A DNA stretch of 64,000 nt from Cryobacterium ruanii (lineage in GTDB: Bacteria > Actinomycetota > Actinomycetes > Actinomycetales > Microbacteriaceae), in NCBI RefSeq assembly GCF_004404055.1, contig NZ_SOHK01000015.1, positions 344,282 through 408,281 of the forward strand, given 5' to 3'. The notes under the pieces are model-generated. The model worked only from the letters and a program-made list of their open reading frames with translations, was not told the origin of the DNA and did not search any database. The position numbers and the translations under genes are program-made. Of this stretch, positions 45,122-53,931 are shown in pieces. Position 1 is the stretch's first letter. Each line of letters begins with the position of its first letter.

Positions 45122-46606
45122 ATGACGAACACGACGACGTCGAACGCCGCTACGGTGACCGGTGGGCGCGCCCTGCCGACCGGCCTGCTCGAGCCCAAAA
45201 CACGACGCAGCACCCGAATCGGCCTGGTCTCCGGCGGGCTTGGTGCCTACTGGCCGCAATTTCCCGACCTTCTCTCCCTGCTACAGGACTCCGCGCGGTA
45301 TGTCACCGATCGATTCAGAGCTCTTGACGCCGACGTGATCGATGCCGGATTCATCTCCGACGCCCAAGATGCCCAGATGGCCGCCGAGAAGCTGCGGGTC
45401 GCGGACTGCGACCTCATCGTGGTCTTTCTTGCCACCTACCTCACCTCGTCGATGGTGCTGCCGATTGCTCAGAAGTCGCACACCCCGGTGCTGGTCATCG
45501 ATCTGCAGCCGACCGAAGCGATGGACCATGCCACCTTCGATACCGGCCAGTGGCTCGCCTACTGCGGCCAATGCCCTGTTCCCGAGGTCGCCAACGTATT
45601 TCGGCGGGCCGGGATTCCGTTTCGTTCGGTATCGGGATACCTGCGGCAGGAGCTCGCCTGGGACCGCATTATTCAATGGGTGCACGCGGCCGGTGTCCGA
45701 GCGACGCTGCGCACTGCCCGCCACGGTCTCATGGGCCACGTCTACCCCGGCATGCTCGATGTCTCAACCGATCTCACCAGCGTATCGACCACGTTCGGCT
45801 CCCACGTCGAGGTGCTCGAGTTCGACGATCTGCGTGTGCGGGTCGACGCGGTAACGGATGCCGCGGTGCGGGAACGCATGCACCTCGCGTCGCAACTATT
45901 TCAGGTCGACGATTCGGTCCAACAGGAGGACTTCGCCTGGGGCGCAAAAGTCTCGGTCGGGCTGGACCGGTTGGTGGCAGACTTCGCCCTCGACTCCGTC
46001 GCCTACTACCATCGCGGCCTAGCCGGCGAACAGCATGAACGCCTCGGCGCCGGTATGATTCTCGGATCGTCGCTGCTCACCGCCCGCGGAATTCCGATGG
46101 CGGGTGAATACGAGCTGCGCACCTCGATCGCGATGCTGGCGAGCCAGGCCATCGGAGCCGGCGGGTCATTCACCGAAATTCAGGCGCTAAATTTTTTCGA
46201 CAACGTCGTTGAGATGGGGCACGACGGGCCCGCCCACCTCGCCGTGAGCGCACGGGAGCCCCTACTGCGTGGGCTCGGCGTCTACCACGGTAAGCGCGGC
46301 TGGGGCGTGTCGGTAGAATTCGACGTGCAGCCCGGACCGGTAACGACCTTCGGTGTCGGACAAGACCCCGACGGGCACTACGTCTTCGTGACCTCAGAGG
46401 GCACGGTCGTACCCGGTCCGCTGCTCTCGATCGGCAACACCACCTCCCGTGTCGACTTCGGTGGCGATCCGGGTCGCTGGGTTGACGAGTGGAGTCAAAG
46501 CGGCATCGGCCACCACTGGGCACTTAGCCTCGGCCACCGCGCCGCCGACATTAAGGCTGCCGCGAGCCTGCTGGGAATCGAGCACCGCCATGTCGCGCTC
46601 GTCTAG
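45122..46606 (+). CDS. L-fucose/L-arabinose isomerase-family protein
   Basis: The product (494 aa) is a sugar-isomerase-like enzyme: IGLVSGGLGAYWPQFPDLL at the start (Rossmann-like domain), VVFLATYLTSSMVLPIAQ, metal-site region GEYELRTSIAMLASQAIGAG GSF with the Glu, and GHDGPAHLAVS with the His. It is linked to rhamnose genes although RhaI is also present, so it may act on L-fucose, L-arabinose or a related sugar, or serve as a second isomerase. Length is normal for the family. Confidence 0.85.
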   Translation: MTNTTTSNAATVTGGRALPTGLLEPKTRRSTRIGLVSGGLGAYWPQFPDLLSLLQDSARYVTDRFRALDADVIDAGFISDAQDAQMAAEKLRVADCDLIVVFLATYLTSSMVLPIAQKSHTPVLVIDLQPTEAMDHATFDTGQWLAYCGQCPVPEVANVFRRAGIPFRSVSGYLRQELAWDRIIQWVHAAGVRATLRTARHGLMGHVYPGMLDVSTDLTSVSTTFGSHVEVLEFDDLRVRVDAVTDAAVRERMHLASQLFQVDDSVQQEDFAWGAKVSVGLDRLVADFALDSVAYYHRGLAGEQHERLGAGMILGSSLLTARGIPMAGEYELRTSIAMLASQAIGAGGSFTEIQALNFFDNVVEMGHDGPAHLAVSAREPLLRGLGVYHGKRGWGVSVEFDVQPGPVTTFGVGQDPDGHYVFVTSEGTVVPGPLLSIGNTTSRVDFGGDPGRWVDEWSQSGIGHHWALSLGHRAADIKAAASLLGIEHRHVALV

Positions 46607-46678
46607 CGTCTGAACCGCGCGCCGGAAGCGGGCTCCGCTCGATCCGGTCTTGCCATCCGGCATCCCACGCTCCATAAT

Positions 46679-46690
46679 TGAAACGATTCA
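46679..46690. promoter_or_regulatory. Probable second LacI operator, before rhaM
   Basis: TGAAACGATTCA resembles the perfect operator at 40212 (one changed base in each half-site centre). It lies 23 bp before rhaM, suggesting an internal regulated promoter for the enzyme genes. Confidence 0.65.
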
Positions 46691-46712
46691 TTTACTCCTG
46701 GAGGAGTCACCG

Positions 46713-47093
46713 ATGACGAACACCGCCGCACGCCGCGTGTGCTTTGCGTTACAGGTCAAGCCGGAACGCATCGACGAGTATCGCGAGCGCCACGCGGCAG
46801 TCTGGCCCGAAATGCTCCGGGCGCTCAAAACCACCGGCTGGAACAACTACTCGCTGTTTCTACGGCAGGACGGACTGCTGATCGGCTATTTCGAAACAGC
46901 GGATCTGGCATCCGCTCAGGCCGGCATGGCGGCCACCGCCGTCAACGCGCGCTGGCAGGCTGAGATGGGCGAATTCTTCGTCGCCCTCGATGGCTCCCCC
47001 GACACGGGGTTTCTGCAACTGACCGAGGTCTTTCACCTCGAAGACCAGCTCGACGCCCTCACCACAACCGCTACAGAAAGAAGTACCTCGTGA
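46713..47093 (+). CDS. rhaM: L-rhamnose mutarotase
   Basis: The product (126 aa) interconverts alpha and beta L-rhamnose before isomerisation. Family signatures: CFALQVKPERIDEYRERHAA (catalytic His), VWPEMLRALKTTGWNNYSLF and WQAEMGEFF. The start at 46713 follows CTGGAGGAG. It overlaps rhaI by 4 bp. Confidence 0.95.
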   Translation: MTNTAARRVCFALQVKPERIDEYRERHAAVWPEMLRALKTTGWNNYSLFLRQDGLLIGYFETADLASAQAGMAATAVNARWQAEMGEFFVALDGSPDTGFLQLTEVFHLEDQLDALTTTATERSTS

Positions 47094-48256
47094 CCATCAG
47101 TGCTGCCGTACTCATGCAACTCGAGGTGCAGGCCATCGAGCTGCCCTCCTGGGCGTTCGGTAATTCCGGAACACGCTTCAAAGTGTTTGGCACCCCGGGT
47201 ACCCCGCGCACCATCGAAGAAAAGATCTGCGATGCGGCCCAGGTCAATCAGTACACCGACCTCGCGCCAAAGGTGGCGCTCCACATTCCGTGGGACAAGG
47301 TCGACGACTACGCGGCGCTGCGCACCTTCGCGGCCGATCAGGGCCTCGTGCTCGGCACCGTCAACTCGAATACCTTTCAGGACGACGCCTACAAGTTCGG
47401 CAGCCTGACCCACACCGACGCGGCGACGAGGCAGAAAGCCATCGACCATCACTTTGAGTGCATCGAGATCATGCACCAAACGGGCTCGAACGACCTCAAG
47501 ATTTGGCTCGCCGACGGCACCAACTACCCTGGCCAGGGCGATATTCGCGGCCGTCAGGACCGCCTGGCCGAGTCGCTTGCCGCCATCTACGCCCGCCTCG
47601 GCGATGAGCACCGCCTCGTGCTCGAGTACAAGTTCTTCGAGCCGGCTTTCTACCACACCGATGTTCCCGACTGGGGAACCAGCTACGCGCAGGTCGCCGC
47701 CCTCGGCGAGAAGGCGAGCGTCTGCCTCGACACCGGTCACCACGCTCCCGGCACCAACATTGAATTCATCGTCGCCCAGCTGCTGCGCCTGGGCAAGCTC
47801 GGCTCCTTCGACTTCAACTCGCGGTTCTACGCTGACGACGACCTCATCGTCGGCGCGGCCGACCCGTTCCAGCTGTTCCGCATTCTGTACGAGGTCGTTC
47901 GGGGCGGCGGCTACGGCCCCGATTCGACGGTGGCGTTCATGCTCGACCAGTGCCACAACGTTGAAGACAAGATTCCCGGACAGATTCGCTCGGTACTCAA
48001 CGTGCAGGAGATGACCGCCCGCGCACTGCTCGTCGACCGGGATGCGCTCACCTTGGCTCAGGACACCGGTGACGTGCTTGGCGCCAACGGCATTCTGATG
48101 GACGCCTTCTATACCGACGTACGTCCAGGCCTCGCTGCCTGGCGGGAGGACCGCGGCCTCGCCGGTGACCCGATGTCCGCCTATGCCGCCTCTGGCTATC
48201 AGGCGAGAATCGCCGCCGAGCGCGTGGGCGGAAGCCAGGCCGGTTGGGGAGCGTAA
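47090..48256 (+). CDS. rhaI: L-rhamnose isomerase
   Basis: The product (388 aa, GTG start) converts L-rhamnose to L-rhamnulose. It is the RhaI type found in Pseudomonas and Actinobacteria, not E. coli RhaA. Metal ligands are visible: Glu in RLVLEYKFFEPAFYH, Asp/His in VCLDTGHHAPGTN (about 206-218), and Asp in SFDFNSRFYADDDL. It lies between mutarotase and aldolase genes. Confidence 0.95.
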   Translation: MTISAAVLMQLEVQAIELPSWAFGNSGTRFKVFGTPGTPRTIEEKICDAAQVNQYTDLAPKVALHIPWDKVDDYAALRTFAADQGLVLGTVNSNTFQDDAYKFGSLTHTDAATRQKAIDHHFECIEIMHQTGSNDLKIWLADGTNYPGQGDIRGRQDRLAESLAAIYARLGDEHRLVLEYKFFEPAFYHTDVPDWGTSYAQVAALGEKASVCLDTGHHAPGTNIEFIVAQLLRLGKLGSFDFNSRFYADDDLIVGAADPFQLFRILYEVVRGGGYGPDSTVAFMLDQCHNVEDKIPGQIRSVLNVQEMTARALLVDRDALTLAQDTGDVLGANGILMDAFYTDVRPGLAAWREDRGLAGDPMSAYAASGYQARIAAERVGGSQAGWGA

Positions 48257-48309
48257 GCAACCCTTCAGCGTCACTCCCGACATCCGCTCTCACCCTGCAA
48301 GGAAGCCTC

Positions 48310-50349
48310 ATGACTCTGAACCCCGCAGCCGCCGCGCTGATTGCCCGGTCGAACCGCCTCGGCGACGACCCGAAGAATACGAACTATGCCGGCGGTAACA
48401 CCTCGGCGAAGGGCGCGGAGACCGACCCGGTCACCGGTGAAGCGGTGGAGCTGCTGTGGGTGAAGGGCTCTGGCGGAGACCTCGGCACGCTCACCGAGAA
48501 GGGGCTCGCGGTGCTGCGGTTGGACCGGCTGCTGGCGCTGAAGAACGTCTACCCCGGCCTCGACAGTGAAGACGAGATGGTCGCCGCGTTCGACTACACC
48601 CTGCACGGCAAGGGCGGCGCTGCGCCGTCGATCGACACCGCCATGCACGCCCTCGTCGACGCGGCGCACGTCGACCACCTGCACCCCGACAGCGGCATCG
48701 CCGTTGCGACCGCAGCCGACGGTGAGGCGCTCACGCAGACGATCTTCGGCGAGAAGGTGGCCTGGGTCGGCTGGCGTCGACCCGGCTTTCAGCTCGGCCT
48801 CGACATTGCCGCCATCAAGGAGGCCAACCCGCAGGCTATCGGCTGCATCCTCGGCGGGCACGGCATCACGGCCTGGGGTGACACGAGCGAGGCTACCGAG
48901 GCGAACTCGCTGTGGATCATCGACACCGCCGCCACCTACATAGAAAAGCACTCGCGGCCGGAGCCGTTCGGCGCTCTGCTCGACGGCTTCGACGCGCTCG
49001 AACCGGCCGAGCGCCACGCCCGCGCTGCCGCTCTCGCGCCTACAATTCGCGGGCTGGTTTCCACCGACGCTCCCAAGGTCGGCCACTACACCGACGCGCC
49101 CGAGGTGCTCGACTTTCTCGCCCGCGCCGAGCACCCGCGGCTCGCCGCCCTCGGCACCAGCTGTCCAGACCACTTTCTGCGCACCAAGGTCAAGCCGATG
49201 CTGCTGGACTTGCCGGCCGGGGCATCCGTTGACGAATCGCTCGCTCGCCTGGTCGTGCTGCACGACGAGTACCGCGCTGACTATCAGGCCTATTACGACC
49301 GCAATGCGACGGCCGAGTCGCCCGCGATTCGCGGCGCCGACCCGCTCGTCGTGTTGGTTCCCGGCGTCGGCATGTTCAGCTACGGCGCGAACAAGCAGAC
49401 CGCCCGCGTCGCGAGCGAGTTTTACATCAACGCCATCAATGTGATGCGCGGCGCCGAGGGTCTCTCGACCTACTCCCCGATCGATGAGGCCGAGAAGTTC
49501 CGCATCGAGTACTGGGCGCTCGAAGAAGCCAAATTGCAGCGAATGCCCGCCGCCAGGCCGCTCGCCACCCGCGTCGCGCTCGTCACCGGCGCCTCCTCCG
49601 GCATCGGCAAGGCCATCGCCACCCGCCTGGCCGCCGAGGGCGCCTGCGTCGTCATCGCCGACCTCGACCTGGCCAAGGCACAGGCCGTGGCCGCCGAGAT
49701 CGGCAGCACGGACGTTGCCATCGGCGTGCAGGCCAACGTCACCGACGAGGAGCAGGTGCAGGCCGGTGTCGACGCCGCCGTACTCGCCTTCGGCGGTCTC
49801 GACCTGGTCGTGAACAATGCCGGACTGTCGCTGTCGAAGTCGCTGCTCGAGACCACCGTCGCCGACTGGGACCTACAGCACAACGTGATGGCAAAGGGCT
49901 CCTTTCTGGTGTCGCGCGCGGCGGCCCGGGTGCTCATCGACCAGAAGCTTGGCGGCGACATCATCTACATCTCCTCGAAGAACTCGGTCTTCGCCGGCCC
50001 GAACAACATCGCCTACTCCGCGACGAAGGCAGACCAGGCGCACCAGGTGCGGCTGCTCGCGGCCGAGCTCGGTGAATACGGCGTGAAGGTCAACGGCATC
50101 AACCCCGACGGCGTCGTGCGCGGCTCGGGCATCTTCGCTGGCGGCTGGGGCGCCAAGCGCGCCGCCGTCTACGGTGTCGACGAGCAGGACCTCGGCAAGT
50201 ACTACGCGCAGCGCACCCTCCTCAAGCGTGAGGTGCTGCCCGAGAACGTCGCCAACGCCGTGTTCGTGTTGTGCACGAGCGACCTCAGCCACACCACCGG
50301 GCTGCACATTCCCGTCGACGCGGGCGTGGCCGCCGCGTTCCTGCGGTGA
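48310..50349 (+). CDS. Bifunctional rhamnulose-1-phosphate aldolase / short-chain alcohol dehydrogenase
   Basis: The product (679 aa) starts at MTLNPAAAALIARSNRL after AAGGAA. The N-terminal class II aldolase domain (about 1-400) has VDHLHPDSGIAVATA and ILGGHGITAWG with zinc histidines. The C-terminal SDR domain (about 420-679) has LVTGASSGIGKAIA, NNAGLS and the catalytic YSATKADQAHQ. The aldolase yields DHAP and L-lactaldehyde, and the SDR oxidises or reduces the lactaldehyde. This is the standard RhaD-like fusion of Gram-positive bacteria. Confidence 0.93.
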   Translation: MTLNPAAAALIARSNRLGDDPKNTNYAGGNTSAKGAETDPVTGEAVELLWVKGSGGDLGTLTEKGLAVLRLDRLLALKNVYPGLDSEDEMVAAFDYTLHGKGGAAPSIDTAMHALVDAAHVDHLHPDSGIAVATAADGEALTQTIFGEKVAWVGWRRPGFQLGLDIAAIKEANPQAIGCILGGHGITAWGDTSEATEANSLWIIDTAATYIEKHSRPEPFGALLDGFDALEPAERHARAAALAPTIRGLVSTDAPKVGHYTDAPEVLDFLARAEHPRLAALGTSCPDHFLRTKVKPMLLDLPAGASVDESLARLVVLHDEYRADYQAYYDRNATAESPAIRGADPLVVLVPGVGMFSYGANKQTARVASEFYINAINVMRGAEGLSTYSPIDEAEKFRIEYWALEEAKLQRMPAARPLATRVALVTGASSGIGKAIATRLAAEGACVVIADLDLAKAQAVAAEIGSTDVAIGVQANVTDEEQVQAGVDAAVLAFGGLDLVVNNAGLSLSKSLLETTVADWDLQHNVMAKGSFLVSRAAARVLIDQKLGGDIIYISSKNSVFAGPNNIAYSATKADQAHQVRLLAAELGEYGVKVNGINPDGVVRGSGIFAGGWGAKRAAVYGVDEQDLGKYYAQRTLLKREVLPENVANAVFVLCTSDLSHTTGLHIPVDAGVAAAFLR

Positions 50350-50383
50350 TGGGCGGCATCCGCTTCGGTCTGGTGCGACGGTG

Positions 50384-51808
50384 GTGACCAGCGCGGGCAC
50401 GGTCGCGGCGATCGACCTGGGCGCGTCGAGCGGACGGGTCATGCTCGGGCATGTCGGGCACAACGAGCTGAAAATGCGCTCGGTGGCCCGGTTTGCCAAC
50501 GCCGCGGTGCGCACGATCGATGGGCTGCACTGGGACATTCTCGACCTTTATCGCGGCGCCATCAGCGGCCTGCGTTCGGCAGTGCGCGATGAACCAGAGT
50601 TGCTCGGTGTAGCCGTGGATTCGTGGGCGGTCGACTACGCGTTGCTGCGCGGGCAGCGGATGCTCGGCAACCCGTTTCACTACCGCGACACCCGCACCGC
50701 GGCAGGGGTGACTACCGTGCATGCGATCGCCCCACCGACTGAGCTCTACGGACGCAACGGGTTGCAGTTCCTCCCCTTTAATACGCTGTACCAACTGGCC
50801 GCTGACCAACTCGACGGCGCGCTCAACGACGCCGATTCGATGCTGCTTATTCCAGATTTGATCACGTATTGGCTGAGCGGTGAGAAGATCGCGGAGCGCA
50901 CGAACGCCTCGACGACGGGGCTGGTCGATGTTGCGGGCAGAGAATGGGACGACGAGCTGATCGACCGGCTCGGGCTGCCGCGCGGGCTGTTTCCGCGGTT
51001 GGTCGATGCGGGAAACCGGGTGGGTTCGGTGCTTCCCGAGATACTGGCCGAGATCGGAACCGGCCACAGCATCGACGTGATGACCGTCGGGTCGCACGAT
51101 ACGGCATCCGCTGTGGTAGCTGTGCCAATGATCTCGGGTAATGCCGCCTATATCTCGTCGGGGACCTGGTCGCTCGTCGGTGTTGAACTAGCCGAACCGG
51201 TACTCACCGAGGCGAGCCGGGCGGCGAACTTCACCAACGAGGGCGGCGTCGACGGGCGGGTGCGCTACCTGCGCAACGTCATGGGTTTGTGGCTGCTGAG
51301 CGAGTCGCTGCGCACTTGGGAGCTGGCCGGGCAGACCTTTGATCTGCCCGGGCTATTGGTCCAGGCTGGCACCTGGAGTGGGCCGGTGACCGTGTTCGAC
51401 GTGGACGATCCGCGCTTCCTACCGCCAGGTGACATGCCGAGCCGCATTTGCGCGTATTGCCGGGAGCACGATCTGCGCGAACCTGTGACGCCGGTCGAGC
51501 TCGTGCGCAGCATCGTCGAAAGCCTCGCGGAGGCCTACGCGCACACGCTGCGGGTCGCCGCCGAACTCTCGGGAACCAGCATCGACACCGTGCACGTCGT
51601 CGGCGGCGGGTCTCAAAACGAACTGCTTTGCCAGCTCACCGCCGATCGCACGGGACTGCCCGTGCTGGCCGGTCCGGTTGAGGCGACGGCGATTGGCAAC
51701 GTGTTGGTGCAGGCCCGCGCGCAAGGCCTGGTCACGGGAAGCCTCGAAAGTCTGCGTGCTCTGGTCGCCCGTGCGTTCGCGCCGAGGCGCTACGTCCCTC
51801 GCGCCTGA
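50384..51808 (+). CDS. rhaB: Rhamnulokinase
   Basis: The product (474 aa) belongs to the FGGY kinases: VAAIDLGASSGRVML (ATP-binding phosphate-1, about 7-21), VAVDSWAVDYALL with catalytic-region Asp, YISSGTWSLVGVEL (about 257-270) and VHVVGGGSQNELLCQLTADR (adenosine motif, about 405-424). It phosphorylates L-rhamnulose. The GTG at 50384 was chosen by alignment of the family start, as no good ATG is in frame. It ends the rhamnose operon, about 100 bp before the arm repeat of att3. Confidence 0.93.
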   Translation: MTSAGTVAAIDLGASSGRVMLGHVGHNELKMRSVARFANAAVRTIDGLHWDILDLYRGAISGLRSAVRDEPELLGVAVDSWAVDYALLRGQRMLGNPFHYRDTRTAAGVTTVHAIAPPTELYGRNGLQFLPFNTLYQLAADQLDGALNDADSMLLIPDLITYWLSGEKIAERTNASTTGLVDVAGREWDDELIDRLGLPRGLFPRLVDAGNRVGSVLPEILAEIGTGHSIDVMTVGSHDTASAVVAVPMISGNAAYISSGTWSLVGVELAEPVLTEASRAANFTNEGGVDGRVRYLRNVMGLWLLSESLRTWELAGQTFDLPGLLVQAGTWSGPVTVFDVDDPRFLPPGDMPSRICAYCREHDLREPVTPVELVRSIVESLAEAYAHTLRVAAELSGTSIDTVHVVGGGSQNELLCQLTADRTGLPVLAGPVEATAIGNVLVQARAQGLVTGSLESLRALVARAFAPRRYVPRA

Positions 51809-51906
51809 AAAGCACGCGCTACGGACACGAGTTGGCATAGGACCCCAGAGCCTTGGTAGTCCGTCGACTCCGAAAGGCCAGACAACGTTGTGTAACGCTA
51901 GCGGCC

Positions 51907-52051
51907 ATCATTAACCCACCTGAATCAACCGTGACCGACCGAATATAGATGCGTACACTCGGAAGAAGTGAACCGCCCGGTTTCCCGCAATATCAAGGGA
52001 ATCCGCGAGTTCCCGCGACATTCGGTCACGTCTAGAATCGGCCTGATTCTG
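51907..52051. repeat. Island arm repeat, copy 2 (left of att3)
   Basis: Very similar to 58694-58836: CCACCT.AATC, GTGACCGACC, GCGTACACTCGGA, AAGTGAACC.CCCGGTT, GGGAATCCGCGAGTTCCC, GACATTCGGT.ACGT, and CTGATTCTG directly before the core. It marks the right end of an integrated element. Confidence 0.88.
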
Positions 52052-52086
52052 CAAGGGGTCGCAGGTTCGAATCCTGTCAGCCCGAC
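52052..52086 (+). repeat. Attachment-site core copy 3 (att3)
   Basis: 35 bp of the tRNA-Pro 3' end (TTCGAAT form), followed by CCA-type sequence and the same terminator and excisionase/integrase order that follow tRNA-Pro. It is the junction of islands B and C. Confidence 0.92.
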
Positions 52087-52088
52087 CA

Positions 52089-52122
52089 AAAGTCCCGGAA
52101 ACTCAACGGTTTCCGGGACTTT
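52089..52122 (+). terminator. Hairpin after att3, duplicate of the tRNA-Pro terminator
   Basis: AAAGTCCCGGAAAC and GTTTCCGGGACTTT around TCAACG; it differs from the copy at 28578 in one loop base. Confidence 0.88.
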
Positions 52123-52262
52123 TTAGGTTAAACAATTGATCACCCCACCGAAAACTCACCTTTTTCCCCTCTTTAGACACCCGTAGCGGACCTGCCGTTC
52201 GAGGGGCAGGTCAGTATCAGTCGTCTTTGATTGCTTAGGTGCGTCCGTCGCACCTACGGAAT

Positions 52263-52502
52263 ATGAACACGAACAAATCAACTTCAGTAACCGTCTCGTT
52301 AGAGCCTTTGATGGATGTCGCCGAGCTGGCGAACTACCTGGGCATACCGGTCTCGACCGTCTACGACTGGCGGGTGCACGGCAAAGGCCCGCCCGCGTAC
52401 CGGTTCGACAAACACCTCAAGTTCGCCGTCTCCGACGTGCAGGCATGGATGGCCCAGCAGCGCGAACCGTCTGCGCCTCCCAGTACCTCTGCTCGGCGGT
52501 GA
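52263..52502 (+). CDS. Excisionase / MerR-like HTH protein of island C
   Basis: The product (79 aa) is a close paralogue of the island A protein: LMDVAELANYLGIPVSTVYD, WRVHGKGPPAYRFDKHLKF, AVSDVQAWMAQQRE. It is intact although its partner integrase is not. Confidence 0.85.
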   Translation: MNTNKSTSVTVSLEPLMDVAELANYLGIPVSTVYDWRVHGKGPPAYRFDKHLKFAVSDVQAWMAQQREPSAPPSTSARR

Positions 52503-52514
52503 GCTGCTGTCGCG

Positions 52515-52884
52515 GCCGCGTCTAACAATCGGCACGTTTGGTGACATCACCGTTCGGACTATGCCGTCCGGCCAGTTCATGGCTCGCGCCATGTATCGGG
52601 ATTGGGATGGCCAGGGCCGCCACGTGCAGGCCACCAGCAACACGGCCAAGGCGGCCGAGCGCGCATTGAAGGGCAAGCTGGTAATCGCCGCGGTCACGCC
52701 GCACCTGTTCCGCCGCACCGTGGCCACCGCGGTCAACGACAACGCAAACGTCGAACTGGCCGCGGAGCTGCTCGGTCACACGGACACGAAGATCACGGTG
52801 CAGCACTACATCCGGCGGAGCGAGGTAGTGAACCCGGCAACGGCGGAGCTTCTCGACAAGGCATTCGCAAGAGACGAGGAGTGA
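52515..52884 (+). pseudogene. Tyrosine integrase of island C, internal deletion
   Basis: The frame keeps the first about 55 residues (RPRLTIGTFGDITVRTMPSG, AAERALKGKL) and then jumps to the last catalytic part (TPHLFRRTVATAVNDNANVE, LLGHTDTKITVQHYI with the HxxR, His and Tyr boxes). About 280 residues of middle sequence are gone, and the family ATG is replaced. It is non-functional. It retains the C-terminal piece that the island A integrase lacks. Confidence 0.88.
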
Positions 52885-53335
52885 GTATTGAGCGCCCATA
52901 CGCACGGCGACGTCCGGCGTTGAAGCAGAACGTCACGCGTTGCGACCCACCAGAGATCAGACACTGAGCGCGAACCTGGACACGAACCAAGAACAAATGA
53001 TAGGCGCCTTGGCCTTGTCGCCAACCTGCGACAGGGGCAGAATACCGCGGAATTCCACAGTTTTCATGAGAGGTTTTTTACGCACTTTACCGTGGAATAC
53101 GGACTGAATCTGGTCAGATTCTGGGGTTTATGGTGCGTTTATGGTCACGTTCTCCCGGTGTCGCAATTGCCCCCGTCCCGGGGGAAAGAAAGCGATGCGG
53201 TGGTTCGGCCTGCGAGCCCCCCGCGCGGACACCGGACCGTTCGTGAGCAGGTTCTCTGCGCATACCGCGACTGAGCGGGTCACGATCCGGTGTCTGCAGC
53301 GGCGGGCTTCACGCCGTAGGGCTTTACACGGATAC
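52885..53335. other. Stretch without a recognisable gene (451 bp)
   Basis: It contains TTTTTTACGCACTTTACCG-like AT-rich patches and short frames only. Its right end runs into the repeat-extended 3' end of the DUF6326 gene. Probably island scar sequence. Confidence 0.4.
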
Positions 53336-53836
53336 CTACTGTCGAAGGTCCTGCCGAAGGTCCTGCCGAAGGTCGGTCGTCGCGGGACCGGCTGGGACGG
53401 CGGGGGTTCGAGGCCATGTCCAGGCGGAGCGCACGATGAAGGCCAGCAGCAGCACCTCGAGTCCGATGGAGAGGCCGTAGAAGAACGCCCAGTCCCAGGA
53501 CGCCCCTGCCGCGTTGAACACCGAGTAGGGGATGTAGAGCAATGCCACAACGAGGTTCGTGGCGCGGTTCACCCGGGCGGGCAGCGTCATGGAGAGCATC
53601 ACCATCAGGGCCGGGATCGCCACGGACGCGAGCATAATGGTCAACAACGTCGGGCTGATGTCGAACTTGAAGACGACGCCAACCAGGATGTCGTCGATGG
53701 CGCCGGGCTTGTAGAGGTGGAAGTAGTCGACGTAGATGTAGAGGAACATGAAGCTGGTCCATGCGGCGGCGAGCTTGGCCTGCACGGGGATCGGCGGGTT
53801 GCCGAGCAGGTTCGGGGTTTTCGTTTGGATGGTCAT
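53336..53836 (-). CDS. DUF6326-family membrane protein
   Basis: The product (166 aa) has four predicted helices with the characteristic AAWTSFMFLYIYVDYFHLYK (about 24-43), SPTLLTIMLASVAIPALMVM, IPYSVFNAAGASWDWAFFYG and EVLLLAFIVRSAWTW. The last residues are a repeated DLRQ motif made by 12-bp TCCTGCCGAAGG units. Function is unknown. It lies downstream of the dehydrogenase gene on the same strand (95 bp apart), and these two genes with TetR may form one regulon. Confidence 0.8.
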   Translation of the reverse strand: MTIQTKTPNLLGNPPIPVQAKLAAAWTSFMFLYIYVDYFHLYKPGAIDDILVGVVFKFDISPTLLTIMLASVAIPALMVMLSMTLPARVNRATNLVVALLYIPYSVFNAAGASWDWAFFYGLSIGLEVLLLAFIVRSAWTWPRTPAVPAGPATTDLRQDLRQDLRQ

Positions 53837-53931
53837 CGGTTCTTCTTTCAAGAGGAGCGGTCCGTCCGCCGGAGTGGCGGCAGGTTTGGGCGTGCATACG
53901 CACGGTTGGGTCGTTCTCGTCGGTCCGGCCG

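Noticed and set aside
53280..53903. 207-codon minus-strand frame overlapping DUF6326
   Set aside because: The DUF6326 frame has membrane helices and family signatures, while this one is an Arg/Pro-rich shadow in another phase.
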